Shown here: piece after piece, positions 53,469 to 61,646 of the stretch | Layout of the letters: each line of letters opens with the position of its first letter | Numbering within the stretch: the stretch's first letter is position 1 | DNA from: Streptomyces pyxinae | GTDB lineage: Bacteria; Actinomycetota; Actinomycetes; Streptomycetales; Streptomycetaceae | Length of the DNA stretch: 64,000 nt | Direction of reading: 5' to 3' | NCBI RefSeq assembly: GCF_024756275.1 | Contig: NZ_JANUGQ010000006.1 | Span: 186,001 to 250,000 of the forward strand | Position numbers and translations under genes: made by a program | Notes under the pieces: model-generated | The model's input: the letters and a program-made list of their open reading frames with translations, nothing else | Databases searched by the model: none | What the model was told of the DNA's origin: nothing

Positions 53469-54358
53469 ACCGCCCGGCGAGCGGGCCCGGTTCGCGCCCC
53501 TGGCTGGTGACCGGCGCGGGCGGGATGCTGGCCCGGGACGTGCTGGCCGCCCTCGGTGACCGGGCCGTCGGCCTGCCCCGTACCGCCCTCGACCTCACCG
53601 ACCGGGAAGCCGTGCGCGCGGCCCTGGCGGCGCTGCGGCCCACCCATGTGGTCAACTGCGCCGCCTGGACCGCCGTGGACGAGGCCGAGACGCGCGAGGA
53701 CGAGGCGCTGGCCGTCAACGGCACGGCGGTACGCCATCTCGCCGGGGCCTGCGCCGAGTCGGGCACCCGGCTGCTGCACGTCTCCACCGACTACGTCTTC
53801 CCCGGCGACGCCCGCTCCCCCTATCCGGAGGACGCGCCCACCGGTCCCCGCACCGCCTACGGCCGCACCAAACTGGCGGGCGAGCGAGCCGTGCTGGAGC
53901 TGCTCCCCGAGCGGGGTCTCGTCGTCCGGACGGCCTGGCTGTACGGCTCCGGGGGCGCCCACTTCGTCCGGACGATGGCCCGGCTGGCGGCGACCCGCCC
54001 CACCGTGGACGTGGTCGACGACCAGCGCGGCCAGCCCACCTGGAGCGCCGACGTGGCCCGGCTGCTGGTGGCGCTGGGCGACACGGGGGCCCCGCCCGGC
54101 GTCTACCACGCCACCAACTCCGGCGAGACCAGCTGGTACGGCCTCGCCCGGGAGACCTTCCGGCTGCTGGGGGCCGACCCCGGGCGGGTGCGCCCCGTCC
54201 CGGGCGCCGCCTTCCCCCGCCCGGCCCCGCGCCCCGCGTACAGCGCCCTGGCCCACCACCGCTGGGCGGCGGCGGGCCTGAAGCCCCCGCGCCCCTGGCG
54301 GGAGGCGCTGGCGGCGGCGCTGCCGGGGGTGGTCAGCGCCGGCCGTTCCGCCCCTTGA
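53465..54358 (+). CDS. rmlD: dTDP-4-dehydrorhamnose reductase
   Basis: 297 residues. Final NADPH-dependent reduction to dTDP-L-rhamnose. WLVTGAGGMLARDVLAALGD, VVNCAAWTAVDEAE, VSTDYVFPGD, TAYGRTKLAGERAVL (Tyr-x3-Lys) and RTAWLYG are all in place. GTG 53465 lies inside the rmlB stop. Its last 26 bases overlap the convergent rmlC. Confidence 0.95.
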   Translation: MNRPASGPGSRPWLVTGAGGMLARDVLAALGDRAVGLPRTALDLTDREAVRAALAALRPTHVVNCAAWTAVDEAETREDEALAVNGTAVRHLAGACAESGTRLLHVSTDYVFPGDARSPYPEDAPTGPRTAYGRTKLAGERAVLELLPERGLVVRTAWLYGSGGAHFVRTMARLAATRPTVDVVDDQRGQPTWSADVARLLVALGDTGAPPGVYHATNSGETSWYGLARETFRLLGADPGRVRPVPGAAFPRPAPRPAYSALAHHRWAAAGLKPPRPWREALAAALPGVVSAGRSAP

Positions 54359-55034
54359 CGTACGGCTCCGCCGCCTCCCCCTCCCGGGGGGCCGGGGGCA
54401 CCGGGGGCGCGCCGGGCCCGGTGCGGAGGCCGGCGTACCAGTCGGCGCACGCCCGGTAGGACGGGAGCAGGCCGGTGCGCTCGGCCTGGGCGAGGGTGGG
54501 GGCGGCGGCGTCCTTGGGCGAGAGGAGCGGGGTGATGCCCGGCGGCCAGTCGATGGCGAGCTCCGGGTCGAGCGGGTGGACGCCGTGCTCGCGGGTGGGG
54601 GCGTACCCCCGGGAGCAGAGGTAGACGACCGTGGCGTCGTCGGTGAGGGCCAGGAACCCGTGGCCCAGCCCCTCGGCCAGCTGGACGGCCCGGTGGTCGC
54701 GGTCGTCCAGCCGTACCGCCTCCCAGGCGCGGTAGGTGGGCGAGCCGGTGCGCAGGTCCACGATCACATCGAGCACGGCCCCGCGCACACAGGTCACGTA
54801 CTTCGCCTGGCCGGGCGGCACGGCCGCGAAGTGGATGCCGCGCAGGGTGCCCCGGACGGAGACCGAGCAGTTGGCCTGGACCGGCCGCAGGACGGGCCCG
54901 GCGGCGGCCACCCCGGCCGCCCCGGTCACGTCGTCGGGGTCGGGCGCCCGGAACCACTCGTGGAAGCTGCCCCGGTCGTCCTCGAAGACCTCCGGCTCCC
55001 GGAGCCACGCGCCCTCGATGCCCAGTTCACGCAT
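54333..55034 (-). CDS. rmlC: dTDP-4-dehydrorhamnose 3,5-epimerase
   Basis: 233 residues, cupin fold. FEDDRGSFHEWF, QANCSVSVRGTLRGIHF with the catalytic His, AKYVTCVRGAVLDVIVDLR, and GLGHGFLALTDDATVVYLCS. Epimerises C3 and C5 of the keto-sugar between the RmlB and RmlD steps. It is on the opposite strand and its 3' end overlaps rmlD by 26 bp. ATG 55034 chosen; GTG 55043 is an alternative. The Pro/Gly-rich C-terminal 25 residues are extra. Confidence 0.95.
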   Translation of the reverse strand: MRELGIEGAWLREPEVFEDDRGSFHEWFRAPDPDDVTGAAGVAAAGPVLRPVQANCSVSVRGTLRGIHFAAVPPGQAKYVTCVRGAVLDVIVDLRTGSPTYRAWEAVRLDDRDHRAVQLAEGLGHGFLALTDDATVVYLCSRGYAPTREHGVHPLDPELAIDWPPGITPLLSPKDAAAPTLAQAERTGLLPSYRACADWYAGLRTGPGAPPVPPAPREGEAAEPYVKGRNGRR

Positions 55035-55193
55035 CTGGCCCACCGTCCTTCCCGTACCGCCGTGGATGTCGGCGGGCCCAACGGACGGACGGGCCCCGCG
55101 TCACCGGGGGCGGGGCCGGACGGGTGAGCCGGCACCCGGAGGGCCCGGCACCCGGGCCCCGGAGCCGGTACGCGGCTCAGGACTTCGCGCGGT

Positions 55194-55802
55194 TCAGGAC
55201 TTCAGCGCCGCGACCGCCGCCGTGGCCAGGTCGTCCAGGTACCCCTTGGGCAGGGGCGTACGGACGACCACCAGCCGCCAGTAGAGCGGGCCGATGATCA
55301 GGTCCAGGGCGCGGCCGGGATCGGTGGCGGCGGGCAGCTCGCCCCGGGCGACGGCGTCCCGGACGACCAGCGCGGCCACGCCCTGCTGGCTGTCGAGCAG
55401 GGTCGCCTTGATGGTGTCCGCGATCTCGGGCTGGCGGGCCGCCTCCACCAGGAGGTCCGGGATGACCTGGGAGGCGACCGGATGGCGCAGCGCGTGCGCG
55501 GCGACTTCGAGCAGCGCGCGCACGTCCCCGTGGAGCGAACCGGTCGCGGGCGCGGGCAGCCCCTGCGCGGCGAAGACGGTCAGCAGATCGAGGACGAGCG
55601 AGAGCTTGGACTTCCAGCGGCGGTAGACCGCCGTCTTGCCCACCCCGGCCCGGCGCGCGATGCCCTCGATGGACATCCGGGCGAAGCCGACGGTGGCCAG
55701 CTCCTCGAAGACGGCCGCCCGGATCGCGTCGGTGACGTCCTCCCGGAGTACGGCGGCTCCGGCGGGGGCGCGGCGTCGGGTTCCGGGCGGCGGTGAGGTC
55801 AT
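55194..55802 (-). CDS. TetR/AcrR-family regulator
   Basis: 202 residues. N-terminal HTH: VTDAIRAAVFEELATVGFAR then MSIEGIARRAGVGKTAVYRR. The ligand domain (about 80-202) is of the TetR_C_16-like kind with HPVASQVIPDLLVEAARQPE. On the minus strand, TATGAT (about 55814-55809) lies 6 bases before the ATG, so a leaderless transcript is likely. Divergent from the polysaccharide exporter permease, which it may control. Confidence 0.88.
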   Translation of the reverse strand: MTSPPPGTRRRAPAGAAVLREDVTDAIRAAVFEELATVGFARMSIEGIARRAGVGKTAVYRRWKSKLSLVLDLLTVFAAQGLPAPATGSLHGDVRALLEVAAHALRHPVASQVIPDLLVEAARQPEIADTIKATLLDSQQGVAALVVRDAVARGELPAATDPGRALDLIIGPLYWRLVVVRTPLPKGYLDDLATAAVAALKS

Positions 55803-55983
55803 GACCGGATCATAACCCGGTTTTTACGTTACGACGACACGGTTGCGTTCCGACGTCAGCGCGCCTACGCTGCCGCCGTGGCGACGAAACGGGACCGTTC
55901 CGTCGCGCCGCCCCGGCAGGGAGCTCCCCGCAGGGACATCGAGCGCCCCCCACCAGGGACTTCGAGCGAAAGGGACCGCCGCC

Positions 55984-56940
55984 GTGAGCACTCCGATCCT
56001 CGCGCCGCCCCCGGCCTCTCCCCCGGCGCCCGCCTCGGCATCCCCGGCGCCGGAGGCGTTCCCGGACTTCGAGGAGGACCTGGGCGCGCTCGCCCGCCGG
56101 CACGGGCTGACGGTCAGCGGGGCCCGGCCGACGCTGCCGGAGTACGTGCGGCAGCTCTGGGGCCGGCGCCACTTCATCACCGCCTTCGCCACCGCCCGGC
56201 TGACCGCCCAGTACAGCCAGGCGCGGCTGGGCCAGCTGTGGCAGGTGGCGACCCCGCTGCTCAACGCGGCGGTCTACTACTTCATCTTCGGCGTTCTGAT
56301 GAACACCAAGAGCGGGGTGCCGGACTTCGTCCCGTTCCTGGTGACCGGCGTCTTCATCTGGACCTTCACGGCCGGCACGATCATGGCCGGCACCAAGGCG
56401 GTCAGCGGCAACCTCGGGCTGGTCCGGGCGCTGCACTTCCCGCGCGCCGGCCTGCCGATCGCGCTGGCCCTGCAACAGCTCCAGCAGCTGGTGTTCTCGC
56501 TCTGCGCGCTGGTCGTCATCCTCTTCTGCTTCGGGGTCACCCCCGACTGGTCCTGGCTGCTGGCCGTACCCGCGCTGCTGCTCCAGGCGCTCTTCAACAC
56601 CGGGCTCGCCCTGGTGATGGCCCGGATCGCGGCCCGGACGCCGGACGTCGCCCAGGTGATGCCGTTCCTGCTGCGCACCTGGATGTACGTCTCCGGGGTG
56701 ATGTGGAGCGTCCAGCACGTGCTGGCCCACAACCATCTGCCGCACGCCCTGCTGCTGGCGCTGGAGTGCAACCCGGCCGCCGTCTACATCGACCTGATGC
56801 GCTTCGCGCTCATCGACAGCTTCACCTCCGCCCAGCTGCCGCCGCACGTCTGGGCGATCGCCACCGGGTGGGCGCTGCTCGCCTTCGTGGGCGGGTTCAT
56901 CTACTTCTGGCAGGCGGAGGAGACGTACGGCCGTGGCTGA
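55984..56940 (+). CDS. ABC-2 permease for polysaccharide/teichoic acid export (Wzm/TagG-like)
   Basis: 318 residues, six membrane helices after a 90-residue cytoplasmic arm. RHFITAFATARLTAQYSQAR then LGQLWQVATPLLNAAVYYFI is the classic Wzm/TagG opening; later VSGNLGLVRALHFPRAGLPI and a C-terminal FIYFWQAEETYG. It forms the membrane channel with the next ATPase. GTG 55984 is preceded by AAAGGGA. Eight bases overlap the ATPase gene. Its place next to rml genes suggests export of a rhamnose-bearing glycan. Confidence 0.9.
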   Translation: MSTPILAPPPASPPAPASASPAPEAFPDFEEDLGALARRHGLTVSGARPTLPEYVRQLWGRRHFITAFATARLTAQYSQARLGQLWQVATPLLNAAVYYFIFGVLMNTKSGVPDFVPFLVTGVFIWTFTAGTIMAGTKAVSGNLGLVRALHFPRAGLPIALALQQLQQLVFSLCALVVILFCFGVTPDWSWLLAVPALLLQALFNTGLALVMARIAARTPDVAQVMPFLLRTWMYVSGVMWSVQHVLAHNHLPHALLLALECNPAAVYIDLMRFALIDSFTSAQLPPHVWAIATGWALLAFVGGFIYFWQAEETYGRG

Positions 56941-57772
56941 GACACGTACCAACGAGAGCGCACCGGTCGTCCCCGAGACCGCCCCGGTCGTCCCCGCCGC
57001 CGGAGGGCGGGTGCCGACCGTGGTCGTGGACGACGTCCATGTGACCTACACCGTCCAGGGCGCGGCCCGGAGCGGCCGGGGCGGGGCCACCGGGGCGCTG
57101 AGCCGGCTGCTCTCCCGGCGCCCGGCGGCCGACGCTCCGGGCTCGGGGACCCGTACCGTGCACGCGGTCAAGGGAGTGAGCTTCGCGGCGTACAAGGGTG
57201 AGGCGATCGGGCTGATCGGCTCCAACGGCTCGGGCAAGTCCACCCTGCTCAAGGCCGTCGCCGGGCTGCTCCCGCCGAGCCGGGGCCGGATCCACACCCA
57301 GGGCCAGCCCTCGCTGCTCGGCGTCAACGCGGCGCTGATGGGCGATCTGACCGGGGAGCGGAACGTCGTCCTGGGCGGGCTCGCGATGGGCATGACCCGC
57401 GAGGAGGTCCGGGCCCGCTACGACGAGATCGTGGACTTCTCCGGCATCAACGAGAAGGGCGACTTCATCTCGCTGCCGATGCGGACGTACTCCTCCGGCA
57501 TGGGCGCCCGGCTCCGGTTCTCCATCGCCGCCGCCAAGTCCCACGACGTGCTGCTGATCGATGAGGCGCTGGCCACCGGGGACGCCGCCTTCCGGGCGCG
57601 CAGCCAGGAGCGGATCGAGGAGCTGCGGGCCCACGCCGGCACGGTCTTCCTGGTCTCGCACAGCAACTCCACCATCCGGGAGACCTGCGACCGGGCCCTC
57701 TGGCTGGAGGCGGGGCGGCTGCTGATGGACGGTCCGGCGGACGAGGTGATCGCCGCGTACGAACGCGGGTGA
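56933..57772 (+). CDS. ABC ATPase for polysaccharide/teichoic acid export (Wzt/TagH-like)
   Basis: 279 residues. Walker A IGLIGSNGSGKSTLLKAVAG (about 95-102), signature TYSSGMGARLRFSIAAA, Walker B DVLLIDEALATGD, H-loop LVSHSNSTI. The SSGM signature and DEALATGD are characteristic of the Wzt/TagH export branch. An insert at about 45-70 (Gly/Arg/Ser) precedes the core. There is no C-terminal carbohydrate-binding extension, so substrate recognition probably lies elsewhere. GTG 56933. Confidence 0.92.
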   Translation: MAETRTNESAPVVPETAPVVPAAGGRVPTVVVDDVHVTYTVQGAARSGRGGATGALSRLLSRRPAADAPGSGTRTVHAVKGVSFAAYKGEAIGLIGSNGSGKSTLLKAVAGLLPPSRGRIHTQGQPSLLGVNAALMGDLTGERNVVLGGLAMGMTREEVRARYDEIVDFSGINEKGDFISLPMRTYSSGMGARLRFSIAAAKSHDVLLIDEALATGDAAFRARSQERIEELRAHAGTVFLVSHSNSTIRETCDRALWLEAGRLLMDGPADEVIAAYERG

Positions 57773-57826
57773 CATCGGCGCCTTAAAGCGCACCGATGGA
57801 CAAATCCGGAGTTACAGTGCGCTCCG

Positions 57827-59242
57827 ATGACGACGCAGACGCCCCGGACGACGCATCGGCCCCCGGCCCCCGGCCCGTACCCCCGGGCCCCCCTTCGGGT
57901 CCTCCTCCAAGATCTCCTCCGGAATCTCCTCCGCCGGAGGATTCGCCGGGACGATCCCGGCCTCGGAGTTCACCGGAACGGCCTCCGGCAGGGGATGCTG
58001 CGGAACGGTCTCCGGCAGGGTGTGCCGCGGAGCGGCCTCGGCCGCAGGGTCCGGCGGGAGGGCCGGCCGGGCGCGGGCGGGCGGCCCGCGCCGCTGCCGT
58101 TGGTGGCGGTGTGGGCGGCCTCCCGGGCCGCGATGCTGGTGCTGCTCTGGGACGACTCCCTGGGGATCGGGGGCCTGGGGCGCGAGGTCCATGTGCTGTA
58201 CCGGCACTGGTACGAGCAGCTCGCGGCGGGCTCGTACCCGGCGGGCGACGTCACCTGGCAGTACCCGCCGGGTGCCGGACTGGTGATCCTGGCCCCCGGG
58301 CTGCTGGCCCCGCTCGGCTACTACCGGGCGTTCGTCGGGCTCACCCTGCTGGCCGACGCGGCCGTGGCGTACGCGCTGGCGCGGGCCGACCGGAACGGCG
58401 GGCGGGGCGCCTGGCTGTGGGTCGGTGGGCTGCCGCTGCTGGCCCATCTGCCGCTGGCCCGCTACGACGTGGTGGTCACCGCGTTCGCCGTGCTCGCCCT
58501 GCTGGCGGTGCGGGCGCGGCGGCCGGGGCTCGGCGGGGCGCTCGCGGGGGTGGGCGCGCTGGTCAAGGTCTGGCCGGTTCTCGCCCTGATCGGCACCGAC
58601 CGGGGCCCGGTGACCCGGCGCGCCTGGGCCTCGGCGGCGGCCGCGGCGGCGGGGCTGCTCGGCGTGCTGCTCCTGGTCTTCCCCAATCCCCTGGAGTTCC
58701 TGCGCCACCAGGGCGACCGGGGGGTGCAGATCGAGTCGCTGGGCGGCACGGCGCTGTCGCTGGCCCGGCTGGCCGGGTGGCCGGGGGCGGTCACCTACCG
58801 CTACGGGGCCTTCGAGCTGACCGGCCCGTATGTGTCGAGCGTGGCCCGGCTGGCGCTGCTGCTCACGGTGGCCGGATTCGGCTGGCTCCTGGCGTGGCGG
58901 CTGCGGGCCCGGCGGTGGGGGCCGGCCGTTCCGGCGGACGCCGCGCTCACCGCCGTCCTGCTGTTCACCGTGACCAGCCGGGTGATCAGCCCGCAGTACC
59001 TGATCTGGCTGCTGGGCCTCGCCGCCGTCTGCCTGACCCGCCGGGACACCGCGCTGCGCCCGGTCGCGCTGCTGCTGCTCCCGGCCGCCGCGCTGAGCAC
59101 CCTGGCCTACCCGGTGCTCTACGAGAACGTGCTGGCGGTCGATCCGCTGGGGTGCGCGGTGATGGTGGCCCGCAACGCGCTGCTGATCGCCGCCACCCTC
59201 CTCGCCTGCCGCCGCCTCTGGCGCTCGACGACGGGCCCCTGA
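57827..59242 (+). CDS. Polytopic GT87/DUF2029-type glycosyltransferase
   Basis: 471 residues. After a 90-residue Arg-rich, repeat-like leader (RNGLRQGM/RNGLRQGV), about ten helices follow. The first extracytoplasmic loop has VLYRHWYEQLAAGSYPAGD and WQYPPGAGLVILAPG, the GT-C catalytic region of GT87 proteins; then PLARYDVVVTAFAVLALLAV and VTSRVISPQYLIWLLGLAAV. Probably uses a polyprenyl-phosphate sugar. 54 bp after the exporter ATPase on the same strand, so likely one operon. The start might lie after the leader. Confidence 0.8.
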   Translation: MTTQTPRTTHRPPAPGPYPRAPLRVLLQDLLRNLLRRRIRRDDPGLGVHRNGLRQGMLRNGLRQGVPRSGLGRRVRREGRPGAGGRPAPLPLVAVWAASRAAMLVLLWDDSLGIGGLGREVHVLYRHWYEQLAAGSYPAGDVTWQYPPGAGLVILAPGLLAPLGYYRAFVGLTLLADAAVAYALARADRNGGRGAWLWVGGLPLLAHLPLARYDVVVTAFAVLALLAVRARRPGLGGALAGVGALVKVWPVLALIGTDRGPVTRRAWASAAAAAAGLLGVLLLVFPNPLEFLRHQGDRGVQIESLGGTALSLARLAGWPGAVTYRYGAFELTGPYVSSVARLALLLTVAGFGWLLAWRLRARRWGPAVPADAALTAVLLFTVTSRVISPQYLIWLLGLAAVCLTRRDTALRPVALLLLPAAALSTLAYPVLYENVLAVDPLGCAVMVARNALLIAATLLACRRLWRSTTGP

Positions 59243-59476
59243 GGCGGCGAGCGGCCGGGGCCCGGTGCCGGGCGCGGTGCCGGGCGGGCGGGGCGCGCGG
59301 CTCCAGGCTCCTGGGCTCGCGACTCCGGGGCCCAGGGCTTCCCGGGGCAGGCTGCCGGACCGGGCGCGCGGCTCCCGGGCGCGGCGCCGGGCGCGCGGCT
59401 CCGGGTCTCGCGGCGGTCCGCCGGACGCGCGGCCCTTACGGGGCCCGAGGCAGGTGGCCGGACCGGGCGCGCGGCC

Positions 59477-60139
59477 CTACGAGACCGCGGGCCCGGCGGG
59501 CGGGGGCAGCAGCCGGTCGGCCAGCTCCTCGGCGTACTCCGGGGTGAGCGGGCCCGCGCCGAAGAGGACCCGGATGTACATCGGGGCCAGGATGTGGTCG
59601 ACCACCTCCAGCATCCCGGGCGGCTCCTCACCGCGCTCGCGGGCCCGGTCGAGCATGCCCGTCAGCTGCCGGGCGCGCTCGGCCAGGAACGCGTCGCGCG
59701 CCCGGGCGCCCTCCTCGCCCGCCGCCGACAGGGCCATGACCAGGCGGACGACCGCGAGACCGTCGGGCCCGGTCACATCGCGGGCCACCTGGGCCGCGAA
59801 GGCGCGCAGATCCCCGCGCAGGCTCCCGGTGTCGGGGATGGGTGACTGGTCGGTGAGCCAGCTCATCACCACCTCCGTGAGCAGCGCCTCCAGGCTGCCC
59901 CACCGGCGGTAGACGCTGGTGTCGGCCACGCCCGCGCGGGCCGCCACCTCCCCGACGGTGACATTGCCGTACCCCCGCTCGGCCACCAGCTCGGTGACGG
60001 CCCGGTGCACCGCCGCCCGCACCCGGGCACTGCGGCCACCGGGCCGGCGCGCCGGCCGCTTCTCCACCAGGTCCCCGCCCGCCGCCACGGGTCCGCTCTC
60101 GCTCGCCCCCACTGCCGCAGGCCCCTCTTCCCTCACCAT
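59477..60139 (-). CDS. TetR-family regulator
   Basis: 220 residues. HTH at about 38-85: RAAVHRAVTELVAERGYGNV and TVGEVAARAGVADTSVYRRW. The ligand domain ends EYAEELADRLLPPPAG. Divergent from an alpha/beta hydrolase with inverted-repeat operators between them, so it probably represses that gene and itself. The 234 bp downstream (59243-59476) are CGCGCGGCTCC-type repeats without a gene. Confidence 0.88.
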   Translation of the reverse strand: MVREEGPAAVGASESGPVAAGGDLVEKRPARRPGGRSARVRAAVHRAVTELVAERGYGNVTVGEVAARAGVADTSVYRRWGSLEALLTEVVMSWLTDQSPIPDTGSLRGDLRAFAAQVARDVTGPDGLAVVRLVMALSAAGEEGARARDAFLAERARQLTGMLDRARERGEEPPGMLEVVDHILAPMYIRVLFGAGPLTPEYAEELADRLLPPPAGPAVS

Positions 60140-60150
60140 GACCCCACCTT

Positions 60151-60222
60151 AACGCAGCAAGTGATTGCGTTTACACGTCCGAGGGTTCTACAGTCGCACC
60201 AAACGCAGCCGTCAACTGCTTT
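60151..60222. promoter_or_regulatory. Operators between tetR and the hydrolase gene
   Basis: AACGCA-N9-TGCGTT (60151-60171) is a perfect inverted repeat 12 bp from the regulator's ATG. A weaker relative, AAACGCAG-N7-CTGCTTT (60201-60222), lies before the hydrolase. A -10-like TACAGT is at 60189-60194. Both sites fit TetR binding. Confidence 0.5.
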
Positions 60223-60238
60223 AGGAGCCGAGGCAGCC

Positions 60239-61459
60239 ATGAAACCCCTGTTCTTCCCCGACGACTCCCAGTTCTGGTTCGAGACCCTGCGGACCTTCGG
60301 GCACATCGCCTACGGCGGCGCCGACTTCGGGGAGACCGTGGTCACCGCCGAGCGGATCATCGCCGGCGACTACGACAGCTGGCACGACGAATGGCTGGCG
60401 ACCGCCGACCGGGTGGCCGCCGAGGGACGCTCGGCGCTGGCCGGCGGGCACCCGGTCAGCGCCCGGGACGCCTTCCTCCGGGCGTCGAACTACTACCGGA
60501 GCGCCGAGTTCTTTCTGCACGGCGACCCCACGGACCCGCGCATCCACCACGCCTACGACGCCTCGGTCGCCTGCTTCCGGGAGGCCGCGGCGCTGTTCGC
60601 CCCGGCCGTCGAACCGGTCCGGATCCCCTACCGGGACACGACCCTGCCCGGCTATCTCTACCGGGCCGACGACTCCGGCGGGCCCCGGCCGACGGTGGTG
60701 ATGTTCAACGGCTTCGACGGCAGCGCCGAGGAGATGCACTTCGGCGGGGCCGCCGCCGCCGTGGAGCGCGGCTACACCGTGCTGACCTTCGACGGCCCCG
60801 GCCAGCCCGGCACCCGCCACCACCAGGGCCTGACCTTCCGCCCCGACTGGGAGCACGTGGTCGGACCGGTGCTGGACCACGCCCGTACGCTCCCCGAGGT
60901 GGACCCGTTCCGGATCGCGCTGCTCGGCACCAGCATGGGCGGCCTGCTCGCCCCGCGCGCCGCCGCCTTCGACCACCGGATCGCCGCGCTCATCGCCCTG
61001 GACGGGGTCTACGACCTGGGCACCATCGCCACCGCCTCCGTCCCCGGGGACCGCGCCGAGGCCGAACGCCGGCTGCGCGCCGAGCACGACCCCGAGCTGG
61101 ACGCCGCGATGGAGGCGGGCATGGCGGCCGACCCCATGGTCCGCTGGGCCGTCCAGCACGGCATGTACGTCCTGGGCGCCGCCACCCCGCGCGCCTTCGC
61201 CGCCGCCTATCTCGACTACCACCTGCGCGACGGCGTCGCCGAGCGGATCGCCTGCCCCACCCTGGTCTGCTCCGGCGCCGACGACGGCTTCTTCCGGGGC
61301 CAGCCCGAGCTGCTGTACGAGCACCTGACCTGTCCCCGGACGCTGCTGGAGTTCACCGCCGAGCAGGGGGCCGACGCCCACTGCCAGGCCGGCGCCCAGC
61401 GCCTCGCGTACGCCCGGATCTTCGACTGGCTGGACGACACCTTCGGCGTACGGGCCTGA
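60239..61459 (+). CDS. Alpha/beta-fold hydrolase (FrsA/dipeptidyl-peptidase-like)
   Basis: 406 residues. A helical N-terminal cap (about 1-125; FWFETLRTFGHIAYGGADFG) precedes the hydrolase core. Nucleophile elbow LLGTSMGGLLAPRAA with Ser about 245; acid in CSGADDGFF (about 348); His in EQGADAHCQAG (about 380). Same layout as 2,6-dihydroxypseudooxynicotine hydrolase and FrsA-type esterases/C-C hydrolases. ATG 60239 with AGGAG and GAGG upstream. Divergent TetR and paired operators indicate substrate induction. The substrate is unknown. Confidence 0.82.
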   Translation: MKPLFFPDDSQFWFETLRTFGHIAYGGADFGETVVTAERIIAGDYDSWHDEWLATADRVAAEGRSALAGGHPVSARDAFLRASNYYRSAEFFLHGDPTDPRIHHAYDASVACFREAAALFAPAVEPVRIPYRDTTLPGYLYRADDSGGPRPTVVMFNGFDGSAEEMHFGGAAAAVERGYTVLTFDGPGQPGTRHHQGLTFRPDWEHVVGPVLDHARTLPEVDPFRIALLGTSMGGLLAPRAAAFDHRIAALIALDGVYDLGTIATASVPGDRAEAERRLRAEHDPELDAAMEAGMAADPMVRWAVQHGMYVLGAATPRAFAAAYLDYHLRDGVAERIACPTLVCSGADDGFFRGQPELLYEHLTCPRTLLEFTAEQGADAHCQAGAQRLAYARIFDWLDDTFGVRA

Positions 61460-61578
61460 GCCCCCCGGCCGGCCGGGCGCGCACCGGGACGGACGGGCAC
61501 GGACGGCACCCGGCAGGGGTCGGCGGAGCCGTACGCGACCCCCGGAGCCGTACACGCTCCCCGGAGCCGTACACGCGA

Positions 61579-61614
61579 GAAGGGCGCCCCGCCGGTGTCG
61601 GCGGGGCGCCCTTC
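61579..61614. terminator. Bidirectional hairpin terminator
   Basis: Perfect 15-bp stem GAAGGGCGCCCCGCC (61579-61593) with GGCGGGGCGCCCTTC (61600-61614) and loop GGTGTC, between the convergent hydrolase and glutamate dehydrogenase genes. Preceded by three GGAGCCGTAC repeats. Confidence 0.9.
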
Positions 61615-61646
61615 CGGGTGCCGTACGGCCTGTCGGCCGGGCTCGG

